A stretch of 64,000 nucleotides of DNA from AP-15 sp963736715. GTDB taxonomy: Bacteria; Pseudomonadota; Alphaproteobacteria; ATCC43930; CGMCC-115725. Within the stretch, counting starts at the first letter, position 1; the number at the start of each line of letters is the position of its first letter. The stretch spans positions 1 through 64,000 of the forward strand of contig CAVTQA010000037.1 in the NCBI GenBank assembly GCA_963736715.1, written 5' to 3'. Below are positions 43,921-52,345 of the stretch, piece after piece. The notes under the pieces are model-generated. The model was not told the DNA's origin and did not search any database. It was given only the letters and a program-made list of their open reading frames with translations. A program made the translations under genes and the position numbers.

Positions 43921-44373
43921 CTACTCGCCTTCGCCCTGGGTTCCCCAGCTCCAGCGGCCGTCCACCCAGGCCCATCCGCCAGAGTTTTGTTGCCAGTAGC
44001 CGGGACTAAAGCTCGCACCGTTAGTGGGTTGCACAATGTAGTTCCCAGGCTCCCAAACGTATTGGCCGCTACTCCAGGCCCAATGACCGGGGTCCCAAGC
44101 GTAGCCGGGCAAAGGGGGTGGCGCCGCTTCTGTCAATGGTGCCGGCGGTGGCGTTGTCACTACAGCCCCGGGCGATGGCGGGGGCGCCAGATCATCGGCC
44201 TGCGCGAGCAATGGCCTTACATTGGTCAGGTCAACGACCGAAACCATCGGGACGGCTATCATTGCGGAAACTGAACTCCCAACTAGGGACGTGCCTCCCG
44301 GCCGTAGGAGGGCGAACCCCAGGGTGCCGGCCAGGATTGCCGCTACCCGAGCGGGGCTTGCACCGACCACCAT
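43921..44373 (-). CDS. YXWGXW-like repeat protein, exported
   Basis: A 150-residue protein with an N-terminal hydrophobic segment (VAAILAGTLGFALL) and a second weaker one, a proline-rich linker, and a C-terminal set of aromatic repeats (YAWDPGHWAW, YVWEPGNYIV, GWAWVDGRWSW) of the YXWGXW family, found in secreted or outer-membrane proteins of unknown role. ATG at 44373 is the first with a hydrophobic N terminus directly after it; upstream extension to 44508 adds residues from a repeat-rich flank. Confidence 0.7.
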   Translation of the reverse strand: MVVGASPARVAAILAGTLGFALLRPGGTSLVGSSVSAMIAVPMVSVVDLTNVRPLLAQADDLAPPPSPGAVVTTPPPAPLTEAAPPPLPGYAWDPGHWAWSSGQYVWEPGNYIVQPTNGASFSPGYWQQNSGGWAWVDGRWSWGTQGEGE

Positions 44374-44452
44374 CTCAGACCCACTCCTCCGAGTGCCGAC
44401 TAATGGAACTAACTTCCTCACCCGAATGTCCTCGGCTCTCCCCTTAGCAGGA

Positions 44453-44614
44453 TGCTGAAAAAGGCTGCCAGTGAGTGGGAAACTGACCACAGCCGATTTC
44501 AACGTCATTCCCGCGAAAGCGGGAATCCATCTACATCAATGGTTTATGGATTCCGGCTCTCCGCTTCGCTACGGCCGGAATGACGAATTCGGGGTCACCG
44601 GCCTTTTTTCAGCA
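44453..44614. repeat. MITE-like element with terminal inverted repeats and a family A core
   Basis: TGCTGAAAAAGGC (44453-44465) and GCCTTTTTTCAGCA (44601-44614) are inverted copies, differing by one base. Between them is a family A palindrome, 44503-44585, whose ends are CGTCATTCCCGCGAAAGCGG and CGGCCGGAATGACG. At 162 bp, with no gene, it looks like a small non-autonomous element. Confidence 0.6.
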
Positions 44615-44688
44615 ACCTGCCAGTGCTCCGAGTCATTCACACGATTCATCTGGCAATGGCGCGCCATCGCTCGTACCAAATCCCGCTA

Positions 44689-44741
44689 CACCGGCGAAAG
44701 CCGGTGCCCACGGCAAAAGTGGATCCCGGCCTTCGCCGGGA
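44689..44741. repeat. Two adjacent strong hairpins
   Basis: CACCGGC-GAAA-GCCGGTG (44689-44706) and TCCCGGC-CTTC-GCCGGGA (44724-44741) are perfect 7-bp stems with four-base loops, the first a GAAA tetraloop. They resemble broken halves of a family A repeat. Confidence 0.6.
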
Positions 44742-45323
44742 AAGCGCGGAGGGGACGTCGAGCTGCATCAACTGAATGAATCTATGCACTAAGACCTCCG
44801 CGAGCCCCCGCCGGAGCGGCCCCATCTCTCACCAGCGCTTCGAGCATCGACTTCTGCCGGGTGGCTTAGCCCGCCCTGTCAGGTTTCAGTCTGCCATATG
44901 AGATCTCGTCCCGAGCTTTGAAACCTCCTGCGGTTCCTGCCGCTCTTGGGGGCTGTTTGCTGCGGTGGCACGGGCCGAATTGCCGCAGGTGATAAGCGGG
45001 ACCTTGGCCATAGGTTGGCTGAGATCCCCATCCGCCGCGGACATTCCATTGACCGCCGGCGCGTAGGATCGAACTGGGCTTGGCGTCTCTGATCCGGCCC
45101 GGTCAAGGCGGCGTGGGGAGCGGCGTCGAGATGTCCCCCCTCCGGCGTCGCTCCTCCCCCGAAAGCGGGAGCCGTTGGCGCGCGCCGCGCACGAAATCCG
45201 CCCCCCTTCCGGCGTCATTTGATTAAGCCCTCATGCGCCACTATCGGCGGTAACCGGATTGAGGGTTTGGAACCGCGACTCCTCTGTGAGTGTTATGGTT
45301 AATAATTGTCGCGGAGCGGCAAG
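44742..45323. other. Gene-free stretch
   Basis: About 580 bases with no convincing gene on either strand. Open frames lack ribosome-binding sites and family resemblance. The last 90 bases, AT-richer, probably hold the promoter of the small genes that follow. Confidence 0.4.
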
Positions 45324-45539
45324 ATGACCAGCGCGGAGCAACCTAACCCCGAGCCATACCGCGAGATTGCTGAAAAGGTAAGAGAGCTGGCGCGCCAGTC
45401 CCATTTGCCAGATATCCAAGGAGACTTGCGGGCGCTAGCTGCACGCTTTGAACGGATGGCGGCTTACTACGAAGCACAACGGAGGCACGCTGCGGGACCT
45501 GGTGAGCCGCAGGACGGTGCGGGCGAACAGCACGAGTAA
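45324..45539 (+). CDS. Small hypothetical protein, paralogue A
   Basis: A 71-residue protein with a central helical unit YREIAEKVRELARQSHLPDI then LRALAARFERMAAYYE. ATG at 45324 follows GGAG by seven bases. The next gene (45642) has the same plan, so they are a tandem pair. Such short helical proteins are common orphans in Alphaproteobacteria; function unknown. Confidence 0.6.
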   Translation: MTSAEQPNPEPYREIAEKVRELARQSHLPDIQGDLRALAARFERMAAYYEAQRRHAAGPGEPQDGAGEQHE

Positions 45540-45641
45540 ATCCTCGCCGAGTGCGACAGACTTCGCGCGTGGAACAGGCCACTCTCGCTTTTGTTGAAAC
45601 AACCAAGAGGGATATTGAGAGCCGCTAAGGGACAATCTTCA

Positions 45642-45842
45642 ATGGAAGGTGCGCAGGCGAATACTGGACGACCAGACAGCGATCATTATCGGGATATCGC
45701 CCGTAAGCTACGGGAATTGGCTCGTGAATTCCGTTTCCCAGGCGGGCGGCAAGAGCTCCTTGCCCTCGCGGCGCGGTACGAGCGAAGAGCTGACAGTTTA
45801 GATGCACGAAAAGCGGCAGAGCTAGACCAAAGAAGGGATTAG
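45642..45842 (+). CDS. Small hypothetical protein, paralogue B
   Basis: A 66-residue protein whose core YRDIARKLRELAREFRFPGG then LLALAARYERRADSL aligns without gaps to paralogue A. ATG at 45642 is chosen where similarity begins; an upstream start at 45591 adds 17 residues. Function unknown. Confidence 0.6.
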   Translation: MEGAQANTGRPDSDHYRDIARKLRELAREFRFPGGRQELLALAARYERRADSLDARKAAELDQRRD

Positions 45843-46474
45843 GGCTGACCGCGATCACGCTGTCGTGGCCGGTCGTCGCGCCGCTCCCGCTTTGCTACCG
45901 CGTATGATTGTGTGAACCCGACAGCCTTCGGGATTTTTGCCGCGGCGCGGCTGCGTCTGGGCACCCGGGTTGGTTCCCCGATCACAGTCACGGTCCAGCG
46001 GTAGCGCTCTGTGCCCGCCGCCGGCATGTCCCGGATCACGCACCGCGCGCCGCACCGCTGATCAACCAGAGGCTTGTTGTCGAATTGACAAATATTGTTG
46101 ATTGTGATATCATGGTGGCTCTTTGAACTACCCGAGACGGACTTTTCTGTGATGACACGTTGCGGTGGCTGTTTTGCGCCGCAAAACAGCCAAGAACAGC
46201 CAGAAAACGAGGTCATCCGGCTGTTTTTCAGAGCGGCCGAACCATGGACAGCCGAGCATTTCCGCGGCGGACGAGAGGTAGATGCCTGATAATCGCTGCA
46301 GAGAACAGCAAGAGCAGCCAGACCCGCCACGCGGCTTCCGACACCGCCCGACTTTGTGCATTTACGAGAAGTTAATGCACGGCTGATTGAAGACCTCTCG
46401 CAATCTAATGACGGTCCGCCGATCGTATTAGCGGCTCGAGAGAGCGTCAGCAGCAACAGATTGGCAGACCAAAT
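45843..46474. other. Gene-poor region with a long palindrome
   Basis: About 630 bases without a convincing gene. A 252-codon minus frame crosses it but has no recognisable domain, no good start and irregular composition. It contains the perfect palindrome at 46167-46191 and repeated CAGCCA motifs nearby. Confidence 0.4.
46167..46191. repeat. Perfect 25-bp palindrome
   Basis: GGCTGTTTTGCG and CGCAAAACAGCC are exact inverted 12-bp arms around a single central C. No T run follows, so it is not an obvious terminator. A protein-binding site or a recombination core are possible; neither is shown. Confidence 0.6.
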
Positions 46475-46678
46475 ATGTCCAGCTTTGCGCCTGCGGCCGT
46501 GCTCACCCTGCACCATTTCGAAGTGAGCGAGAACGGTCGAGGCTATTGGGTTGCTAGAGACGAAGAAGGGCTGATAGGCGGAGTATTTCGCACTCAAAAG
46601 GATGCGCTGCGCTTTGCGTTGTTTGAGGCGGCGGGCGACAGCGCCTGCGTCAAAGTGATTTCTTCTCCCAGGCGCTGA
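46475..46678 (+). CDS. Small hypothetical protein, DUF2188-like
   Basis: A 67-residue protein: strand HHFEVSENGRGYWVARDEEG, then FRTQKDALRFALFEAAG and a basic end. The beta-strand plus helix plan resembles DUF2188 and the small protein at 24692. No clear ribosome-binding site is seen. Function unknown. Confidence 0.55.
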   Translation: MSSFAPAAVLTLHHFEVSENGRGYWVARDEEGLIGGVFRTQKDALRFALFEAAGDSACVKVISSPRR

Positions 46679-47050
46679 TCCGAGTTGGAGACGGCGGCGT
46701 CCGCTGCTCGAGCCAGCTTTATGGGTTCTTCACGACGGTGGCACGGGTTTCCAATCGAAAACTTATCCGATGATCGCTCATTAATGACTGCGCCCGTTGG
46801 CGGGTGAGGATTTGGACAGCAGCAATGGCGCTTATCGACTTGGCAGCAACTCGGGTCGCAGTTTCATCGCCCTCGCGCGGATCGGTCAATCACGCGATCA
46901 CCGCGCACCGTCACAGCACATGGCACTGTGCGATGCTGGACGCGGTTGGGACCTTTCTCGTCCTGGCGGGGATCGCGGTGGGCATTCTGACGCTTCGGTT
47001 TGCGCTGGTCCTGATTCATGGCTTCATGCATTGAGTAGAGGCTGACCGCG
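46679..47050. other. Gap with a possible 33-codon membrane peptide
   Basis: No firm gene. A plus ORF from ATG 46933 to 47034 would encode a single-helix peptide (MLDAVGTFLVLAGIAVGILT onward). The longer frame from 46804 has poor N-terminal sequence. The peptide lies 16 bases before the next gene and could be co-transcribed, but there is no strong ribosome-binding site. Confidence 0.3.
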
Positions 47051-47440
47051 ATGTCATTGCGCATCAAGATCTATCGCGACGTTTGGGGAAGCTGGAGTGT
47101 GCATGGGCCATCACCCGTGCCGGTGTCTGATCTCCCCAGCCTGTCGGCGAGCATCGATTATGCCCGCCAGGCATGCAATGCGGCCCCGGCCACGATCGAA
47201 TTGTATGTCGACGGGATGTACATCGTAGCCCATCAGGAGCGCGGGTGGCCAAAAGCGCTCGTTAATCCCGACACCGGGGCAAGCCGCCCGGTTCCCGCAG
47301 TACCTGAGCCGGGTAGAGCGGCGCTGTGGAGCCGGCTGACGGCTTGGCTGAGAGGACTGCGGCACTCGAGTACAGCAGACAGCCCTGCTTCCTTGAGCAA
47401 GCAGGAGGTCTCGAATGCCGCGAGCCTTCGGCTAGTTTGA
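47051..47440 (+). CDS. Hypothetical protein
   Basis: A 129-residue protein starting MSLRIKIYRDVWGSWSVHGP, with a helix SLSASIDYARQACNAAPATI and a strand ELYVDGMYIVAHQ, then a low-complexity tail. The N-terminal half has the strand-helix-strand plan of the other small proteins here. ATG at 47051 follows GAGGCTGACCGCG. It overlaps the convergent antiporter gene by nine bases. Function unknown. Confidence 0.55.
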   Translation: MSLRIKIYRDVWGSWSVHGPSPVPVSDLPSLSASIDYARQACNAAPATIELYVDGMYIVAHQERGWPKALVNPDTGASRPVPAVPEPGRAALWSRLTAWLRGLRHSSTADSPASLSKQEVSNAASLRLV

Positions 47441-49942
47441 TACAAATTCGGCAGCTCGGTCTCCGTCCTCCTGGTTCACCGAAAGACGCGCCTCGACGAT
47501 GCGGTTGATCTTCGCTTTCGCCTCCGGATTTGCGGCGAGGAAACGCTCAAAATCGGCTTTCCGCAGAACGAGCAGCCGGCAATAGGTCAGAGCGACCACA
47601 TCGGCCTGACGCGGCCGACCCGACAGCAGAGCCATTTCCCCGAAGAACTCGCCGCTGCCGAGCCGCACGCGGCGTGCCGGCAATCTCACCTCGACAGCAC
47701 CGGATGCAATAAAGAAGACGGCGTCCCCTCGGCCCCCCCGGCGGATGATGCGCTCGTTCGGCACGGTAAAGCGTGGCCGCAGCAGCTGGGCCACACGCTC
47801 CAGCTGCCGCTCGTCGAGGCCGGAGAGGATATCCAGCCTCTCGATCAGGCGATGCGTGTCCAGGCCGATCTCGAAGCGCGGCCGCGGCTCGGCACGGTTG
47901 CGGGATATTCCCCGCTTCAGATCGTCGTAGAGCTCCTGCGGGATCAACCCTTCTTCGAACAAGGCCTGATACCGGCCCATCTCTTGCCGCAGCGCGGATT
48001 GGCGCAGGAACCTTTCTTCAAGAGCCGCCACGTAGTCGGGGTATTGCCGACGAAGCGCATCCAAGGCGTTGCCCACTTCTTCGCGACGATGCTCGAGTAT
48101 TTCCCGGGTGATCTCGGTCAGACGCTCTTGGAAAACGGCGCCCAGACGCTCAGCGTTGAAGCTGATCAGCCGCTCGACCAGCAGGCGCGTTACCAGCAGC
48201 AGTTCGACCCGGTCAGCCAGCCGATCGGCAAGGAACCGCTGAATTCCGAAATGCCGGTAAAGGAAGTAGGCGACGCGGAATGCCGGCGGAAATGCGAGCG
48301 CCGCTTCGGCAGCTCCATGGTATCCGAGACGGCCCTCGGAACGCGCGCCTTCGACCAGGGCATCCGCATTCCGTAACAACACTTGAACGGTCGCCTGCGA
48401 CGCGACCTGGTCGGCACGGGCTTCCAGGACGAGCACCCGCTCCTGGTTGCCCAGAGCAACGAGTGCGATCGCCAGCCGCTCCCGCTCGGGAAGCCGCTCG
48501 GCCTCATCCCGGGCGTCCGCCGCGGTGATCCAGCTTTGGTATGGCTCGATGACTTGCTCGACCGAGCTTGGCGCGAGACCGTGGTATTGCGCCATGTGGC
48601 GCACCGAAGCGGCTACTTCGGCATAAGCAACGGCGAGAACCCGGTCGCGGAGGACCTGGTTTCGCGGCGAAAGGCGTTGAAGCCCGAGCACGGCGATGAC
48701 CAGACGCAACGTCGTGCCGTTGACGAACAGCGTAAAGAGTACAAAGCCGGTTGCGAGCACCGCTACAAACCGCTGAGCGCGCTGGTCGAGGGCTGCGTTC
48801 TCGGTGACTCCGAGAGCCAGCACCAAAGTCAATGCACCGCGCAATCCACCCCAGATAATCGCGTACTTATAGGCGGAACTGATCGGCTGGGTGAGTTTGA
48901 CGAGCTCGAGCAGTGGCATGAGCACGAACAGCACGAGGGCGCGAGCCGCGAATGCCGCCAGTATCAGGACCGCAAGGAGCAGCAGATCATGGGTATCAAT
49001 ATCGCCGAGGAGCCTTGGAACAAGGATCGAGGCGAGGATGAAAATCAACGACCGGGCCCAAAAGGCGATCTGATCCCAGAGATCGGTCAGGAAGGACCAA
49101 TTGTAGGGCGCAATACGAGAACGGCCGAGCGCGCTGATGGTCAGGGCGGATGCCAGCACGGCGACGACACCCGATACATGAAGCAGGCGCTCGGCGACGA
49201 TAAAAACCCCATAAGCGAGCGCCAGGGTCAAAGTAGCCTCCGCGAGGCGGTCGTCGCGAACCCATGGAATGACTGCGAGCAGTGCCCGGCCAGCGAGCAT
49301 TCCGAACAGACCGCCGCCGACAAACGACATGAAGAACTCTTTCAGCCCGGAACCTATCTCCAGCTCCCGAGTGGTTCCGATCATTCCGAGCAAGACGGCG
49401 AATAGCGCGATCGCCGCGGCGTCGTTGAGTAGAGCCTCGCCCTCGACCAGGCGGGTCAAGCGGGCCGGTGCGCCGATGTCGCGAAAGATCGCGATGACCG
49501 CAGCGGGGTCGGTGGTCGACACTACGGAGCCGAGCAGCAAGCAGACCACCAACGAGACTCGACCAAACGGCCACAGCGCCAAACCGACGACCGCGGTGGA
49601 AATCAACGTGGCGACGATCGCGAGCAGCAGGATCGGCGCCGCATCTTCCAGCATCCGCCTGACGTCGGTGGCGATACCGGCCTCGAAGACGAGCACGGGC
49701 AGAAAGACATAGATAAAGGTGCCGGAACTGACCGGTAGGTCGACGAAGACTTCGGAAAATGCATCTGTCTCGCGGGACCAGCCCAGATGGGTCACCAGGG
49801 CAGGAAACCCTCCCAGGGCCAGGCCAACCACGCCAAGCAGGACAGGCGTCGGCAGCTTCAAATAAGCCGCCAGCGGCTGGCATAAACCAACAACAACCAG
49901 CAGAGCGGTAATGACGATCAGCACAAATGCGATGTCGAGCAT
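47432..49942 (-). CDS. CPA1-family Na+/H+ antiporter with cyclic-nucleotide-binding domain
   Basis: An 836-residue protein: about 12 N-terminal membrane helices (1-420) with STTDPAAVIAIF and GEALLNDAAAIALF, where the ND pair marks the ion site; a long helical cytoplasmic region (430-690); and a C-terminal cNMP-like beta-roll (about 705-825) with the phosphate-binding cassette GSGEFFGEMALLSGRPRQAD. The layout is like plant SOS1 and bacterial NhaP-like exporters. It likely expels Na+ or K+ for protons, gated by the cytosolic domain. It faces away from kdp, which takes up K+. Confidence 0.88.
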   Translation of the reverse strand: MLDIAFVLIVITALLVVVGLCQPLAAYLKLPTPVLLGVVGLALGGFPALVTHLGWSRETDAFSEVFVDLPVSSGTFIYVFLPVLVFEAGIATDVRRMLEDAAPILLLAIVATLISTAVVGLALWPFGRVSLVVCLLLGSVVSTTDPAAVIAIFRDIGAPARLTRLVEGEALLNDAAAIALFAVLLGMIGTTRELEIGSGLKEFFMSFVGGGLFGMLAGRALLAVIPWVRDDRLAEATLTLALAYGVFIVAERLLHVSGVVAVLASALTISALGRSRIAPYNWSFLTDLWDQIAFWARSLIFILASILVPRLLGDIDTHDLLLLAVLILAAFAARALVLFVLMPLLELVKLTQPISSAYKYAIIWGGLRGALTLVLALGVTENAALDQRAQRFVAVLATGFVLFTLFVNGTTLRLVIAVLGLQRLSPRNQVLRDRVLAVAYAEVAASVRHMAQYHGLAPSSVEQVIEPYQSWITAADARDEAERLPERERLAIALVALGNQERVLVLEARADQVASQATVQVLLRNADALVEGARSEGRLGYHGAAEAALAFPPAFRVAYFLYRHFGIQRFLADRLADRVELLLVTRLLVERLISFNAERLGAVFQERLTEITREILEHRREEVGNALDALRRQYPDYVAALEERFLRQSALRQEMGRYQALFEEGLIPQELYDDLKRGISRNRAEPRPRFEIGLDTHRLIERLDILSGLDERQLERVAQLLRPRFTVPNERIIRRGGRGDAVFFIASGAVEVRLPARRVRLGSGEFFGEMALLSGRPRQADVVALTYCRLLVLRKADFERFLAANPEAKAKINRIVEARLSVNQEDGDRAAEFVSN

Positions 49943-50390
49943 GCGCGTGGTAAGGCAGTGGCTCCAGAAAGCCGAGCAATTCGGATGTGTTCCGTTTCTG
50001 GGGCAGTATCCTATCGTCGGCCGGACTGCCGGGACACCGAAAGTGAGGAGCTTACCTGGATTTCCTGTTCTGCAGCTGACGAAGGCGGGCCGGTAGTCCA
50101 GCTGCCGCCTTTTTCGTGGAACGAGGGGCCGGAGAAATCTTTATAGCTCTTTTATAAGACAAAGCGTCAATGCCTCTCGAATCCTAATGGTGAAAAGTGC
50201 ATTTGATCCGTGCAACCGGGCCCGGAGAACGGGCGCGTCCGAGCCGGAGTAACGAGCCGTTATTCGCTATCCTGGCTTGGGTGAACGGGCGTCGATTTAA
50301 CCTGCATCAAAGCTGCCCGGCTCGGCGTTCATGGCAAAGTGCAGAGTGAAAAATTTCCAGGGTCTGCAAGACACCTGCTGAGGTAATCAC
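49943..50390. promoter_or_regulatory. Divergent control region of antiporter and kdp, with KdpE-like motif
   Basis: About 450 bases with no gene. Around 50139-50160, CTTTATAGCTCTTTTATAAG then ACA stands out as AT-rich and partly palindromic; it resembles the TTTATA...TTTACA-type site of KdpE in E. coli, but only loosely. It is about 230 bases upstream of the first small kdp ORF. Confidence 0.3.
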
Positions 50391-50474
50391 ATGCTCGATT
50401 TCATGATGATCGCAATGGGCGTCGGGTTCTTCGCCGCCTCCATCCTCTATGTGCTCGCCTGTGAAAGAATGTGA
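50391..50474 (+). CDS. 27-residue membrane peptide upstream of kdpF
   Basis: One hydrophobic helix: MLDFMMIAMGVGFFAASILY then VLACERM. It is preceded by GAGGTAATCAC, giving a good ribosome-binding site, and lies seven bases before kdpF. Peptides of this size and form occur at this place in other alphaproteobacterial kdp operons as I recall; function unknown. Confidence 0.6.
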   Translation: MLDFMMIAMGVGFFAASILYVLACERM

Positions 50475-50481
50475 GAGGGCC

Positions 50482-50571
50482 ATGCTGTTCGACTACGTCC
50501 TCGGCTCGATCGTGACCATCGTGATCATGATCTACCTCGTCTACGCGCTGATCAACCCCGAGCGGTTCTAG
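50482..50571 (+). CDS. kdpF: K+-transporting ATPase subunit KdpF
   Basis: A 29-residue single-helix protein (MLFDYVLGSIVTIVIMIYLV then YALINPERF), ending in the NPERF-type tail typical of KdpF. It stabilises the KdpABC complex. GAGAGGGCC precedes ATG 50482, and kdpA follows nine bases after its stop. Confidence 0.9.
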   Translation: MLFDYVLGSIVTIVIMIYLVYALINPERF

Positions 50572-50580
50572 GAGTTCCCG

Positions 50581-52317
50581 ATGACCATCAGCGGATGGCT
50601 CCAGATTGCGCTGTTCGGCGTGATCGTGATCCTCATCACGCGCCCGCTCGGCGGCTATATGACGCGCGTCTTCGATGGCGAGCGGACCTTTCTCAGCCCG
50701 ATCCTGCGGCCGGTAGAGCGCGCGGTCTACTGGTGCTGCGGCGTGAACGAAAAGGAGGAGCAGCACTGGCTGACCTATGCCGTCGCGCTGCTGTTCTTCA
50801 GTGTGGCCGGATTTGTCAGCTTGTACGCACTGCAGCGGCTGCAGTGGTACCTGCCGTTCAACCCGCAGGGCCAGACCGGGGTCGCGCCGGACCTCGCCTT
50901 CAATACGTCGGTCAGCTTCATCACCAATACGAACTGGCAGGCCTATGGCGGCGAGACGACGATGGGCTACCTCGTGCAGATGGCTGGCCTCACGGTGCAC
51001 AATTTCGTCTCGGCGGCGACGGGTATCGCGTTGGCGCTGGCGCTGATCCGTGGGTTCGTGCGGCGCGAGGCCAAGACAATCGGCAACTTCTGGGTCGATC
51101 TGACCCGCTGCACGCTCTACGTCCTCATACCGATCTCGGTTGTAATGGCCCTCGCCCTAATGTGGCAGGGCGCGCCTCAGAACCTGGGCGCCTATGTCGA
51201 TGCGACGACGCTCGAAGGCGCCAAGCAGACCATTGCGCAAGGCCCGATAGCGTCGCAGGAAGCCATCAAAGAGCTAGGGACCAATGGCGGCGGATTCTTA
51301 AATGCCAATTCAGCGCATCCCTACGAGAACCCAACGCCGCTCAGCAATTTGATCGAGATGGTTTCGATCTTCGCGATCGGCGCCGGGCTCACCAATGTCT
51401 TGGGTCGGATGGTCAAGGACGAGCGGCAAGGCTGGGCGATCTTTGCCGCGATGGGCCTGTTGTTCCTTGCCGGTGCTACGACTGCTTACTGGGCCGAGTC
51501 GCACGGCAACCCCGCCTTTGCGCAATACAACGTCAATTCGATGGCCAGCGCCACTCAAGCGGGTGGCAACATGGAAGGAAAAGAGGTGCGGTTCGGCCCG
51601 GCGCTCTCGGCTTTGTGGGCCACGGTGACGACCGACACCTCCTGCGGCGCCGTCAATTCGATGCATGACAGCTACCTGCCGATCGGCGGCATGGTGCCGA
51701 TGGTCAACATGCAGCTCGGCGAGGTGATCTTCGGCGGTGTCGGCTCGGGGCTCTACGGCATCCTCGCCTTCGCCATTGTCGCAATGTTCGTCGCCGGGCT
51801 GATGGTCGGGCGCACGCCCGAATATCTCGGCAAGAAGCTCGAGGCAAAGGAGGTCAAAATGACCATCCTGGCGCTGCTCAGCTTGCCGCTGTCGATTCTC
51901 GGCTGGACTGCGCTCGCGACGGTATTGCCGCAGGGGCTCGCCGGCATCGCCAATGGCGGGCCGCACGGCTTTTCCGAGATCCTCTACGCCTACACCGAGG
52001 GCACCGGCAATAACGGCAGCGCCTTCGCCGGGCTGTCGGCAAACACGATGTTCTACAATCTGACCATCGCGGCCGCGATGCTGATCGGGCGGTTCATCTT
52101 TGTCATCCCGCTCTTGGCGGTCGCCGGATCGCTGGCTCAGAAAAAGCTGCTCGCCCCATCAGCGGGCACCTTCCCGACCAATCGGCCGCTGTTTGTCGGC
52201 CTGTTGATGGGTGTCATCCTGATCATGGGCGGCCTTACCTATTTCCCCGCCGTCTCACTCGGGCCGGCGGTCGAGCAGGTCGCGATGAACCAGGGCAAGC
52301 TCTATCCGGGCCCGTGA
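50581..52317 (+). CDS. kdpA: K+-transporting ATPase subunit A
   Basis: A 578-residue channel-like subunit that selects K+. Selectivity-loop segments are visible: NTSVSFITNTNWQAYGGE, TNGGGFLNANSAHPYENP, TDTSCGAVNSMHDS and TEGTGNNGSAFAGL, each with the expected conserved glycines. Full length. It precedes kdpB by 28 bases. Confidence 0.96.
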   Translation: MTISGWLQIALFGVIVILITRPLGGYMTRVFDGERTFLSPILRPVERAVYWCCGVNEKEEQHWLTYAVALLFFSVAGFVSLYALQRLQWYLPFNPQGQTGVAPDLAFNTSVSFITNTNWQAYGGETTMGYLVQMAGLTVHNFVSAATGIALALALIRGFVRREAKTIGNFWVDLTRCTLYVLIPISVVMALALMWQGAPQNLGAYVDATTLEGAKQTIAQGPIASQEAIKELGTNGGGFLNANSAHPYENPTPLSNLIEMVSIFAIGAGLTNVLGRMVKDERQGWAIFAAMGLLFLAGATTAYWAESHGNPAFAQYNVNSMASATQAGGNMEGKEVRFGPALSALWATVTTDTSCGAVNSMHDSYLPIGGMVPMVNMQLGEVIFGGVGSGLYGILAFAIVAMFVAGLMVGRTPEYLGKKLEAKEVKMTILALLSLPLSILGWTALATVLPQGLAGIANGGPHGFSEILYAYTEGTGNNGSAFAGLSANTMFYNLTIAAAMLIGRFIFVIPLLAVAGSLAQKKLLAPSAGTFPTNRPLFVGLLMGVILIMGGLTYFPAVSLGPAVEQVAMNQGKLYPGP

Positions 52318-52345
52318 GAAACGTAATTCCCGAGGGATCTTCAGT

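Noticed and set aside
45839..46597. 252-codon minus-strand frame
   Set aside because: No recognisable domain, no good start or ribosome-binding site, and it overlaps the palindrome and the small gene at 46475.
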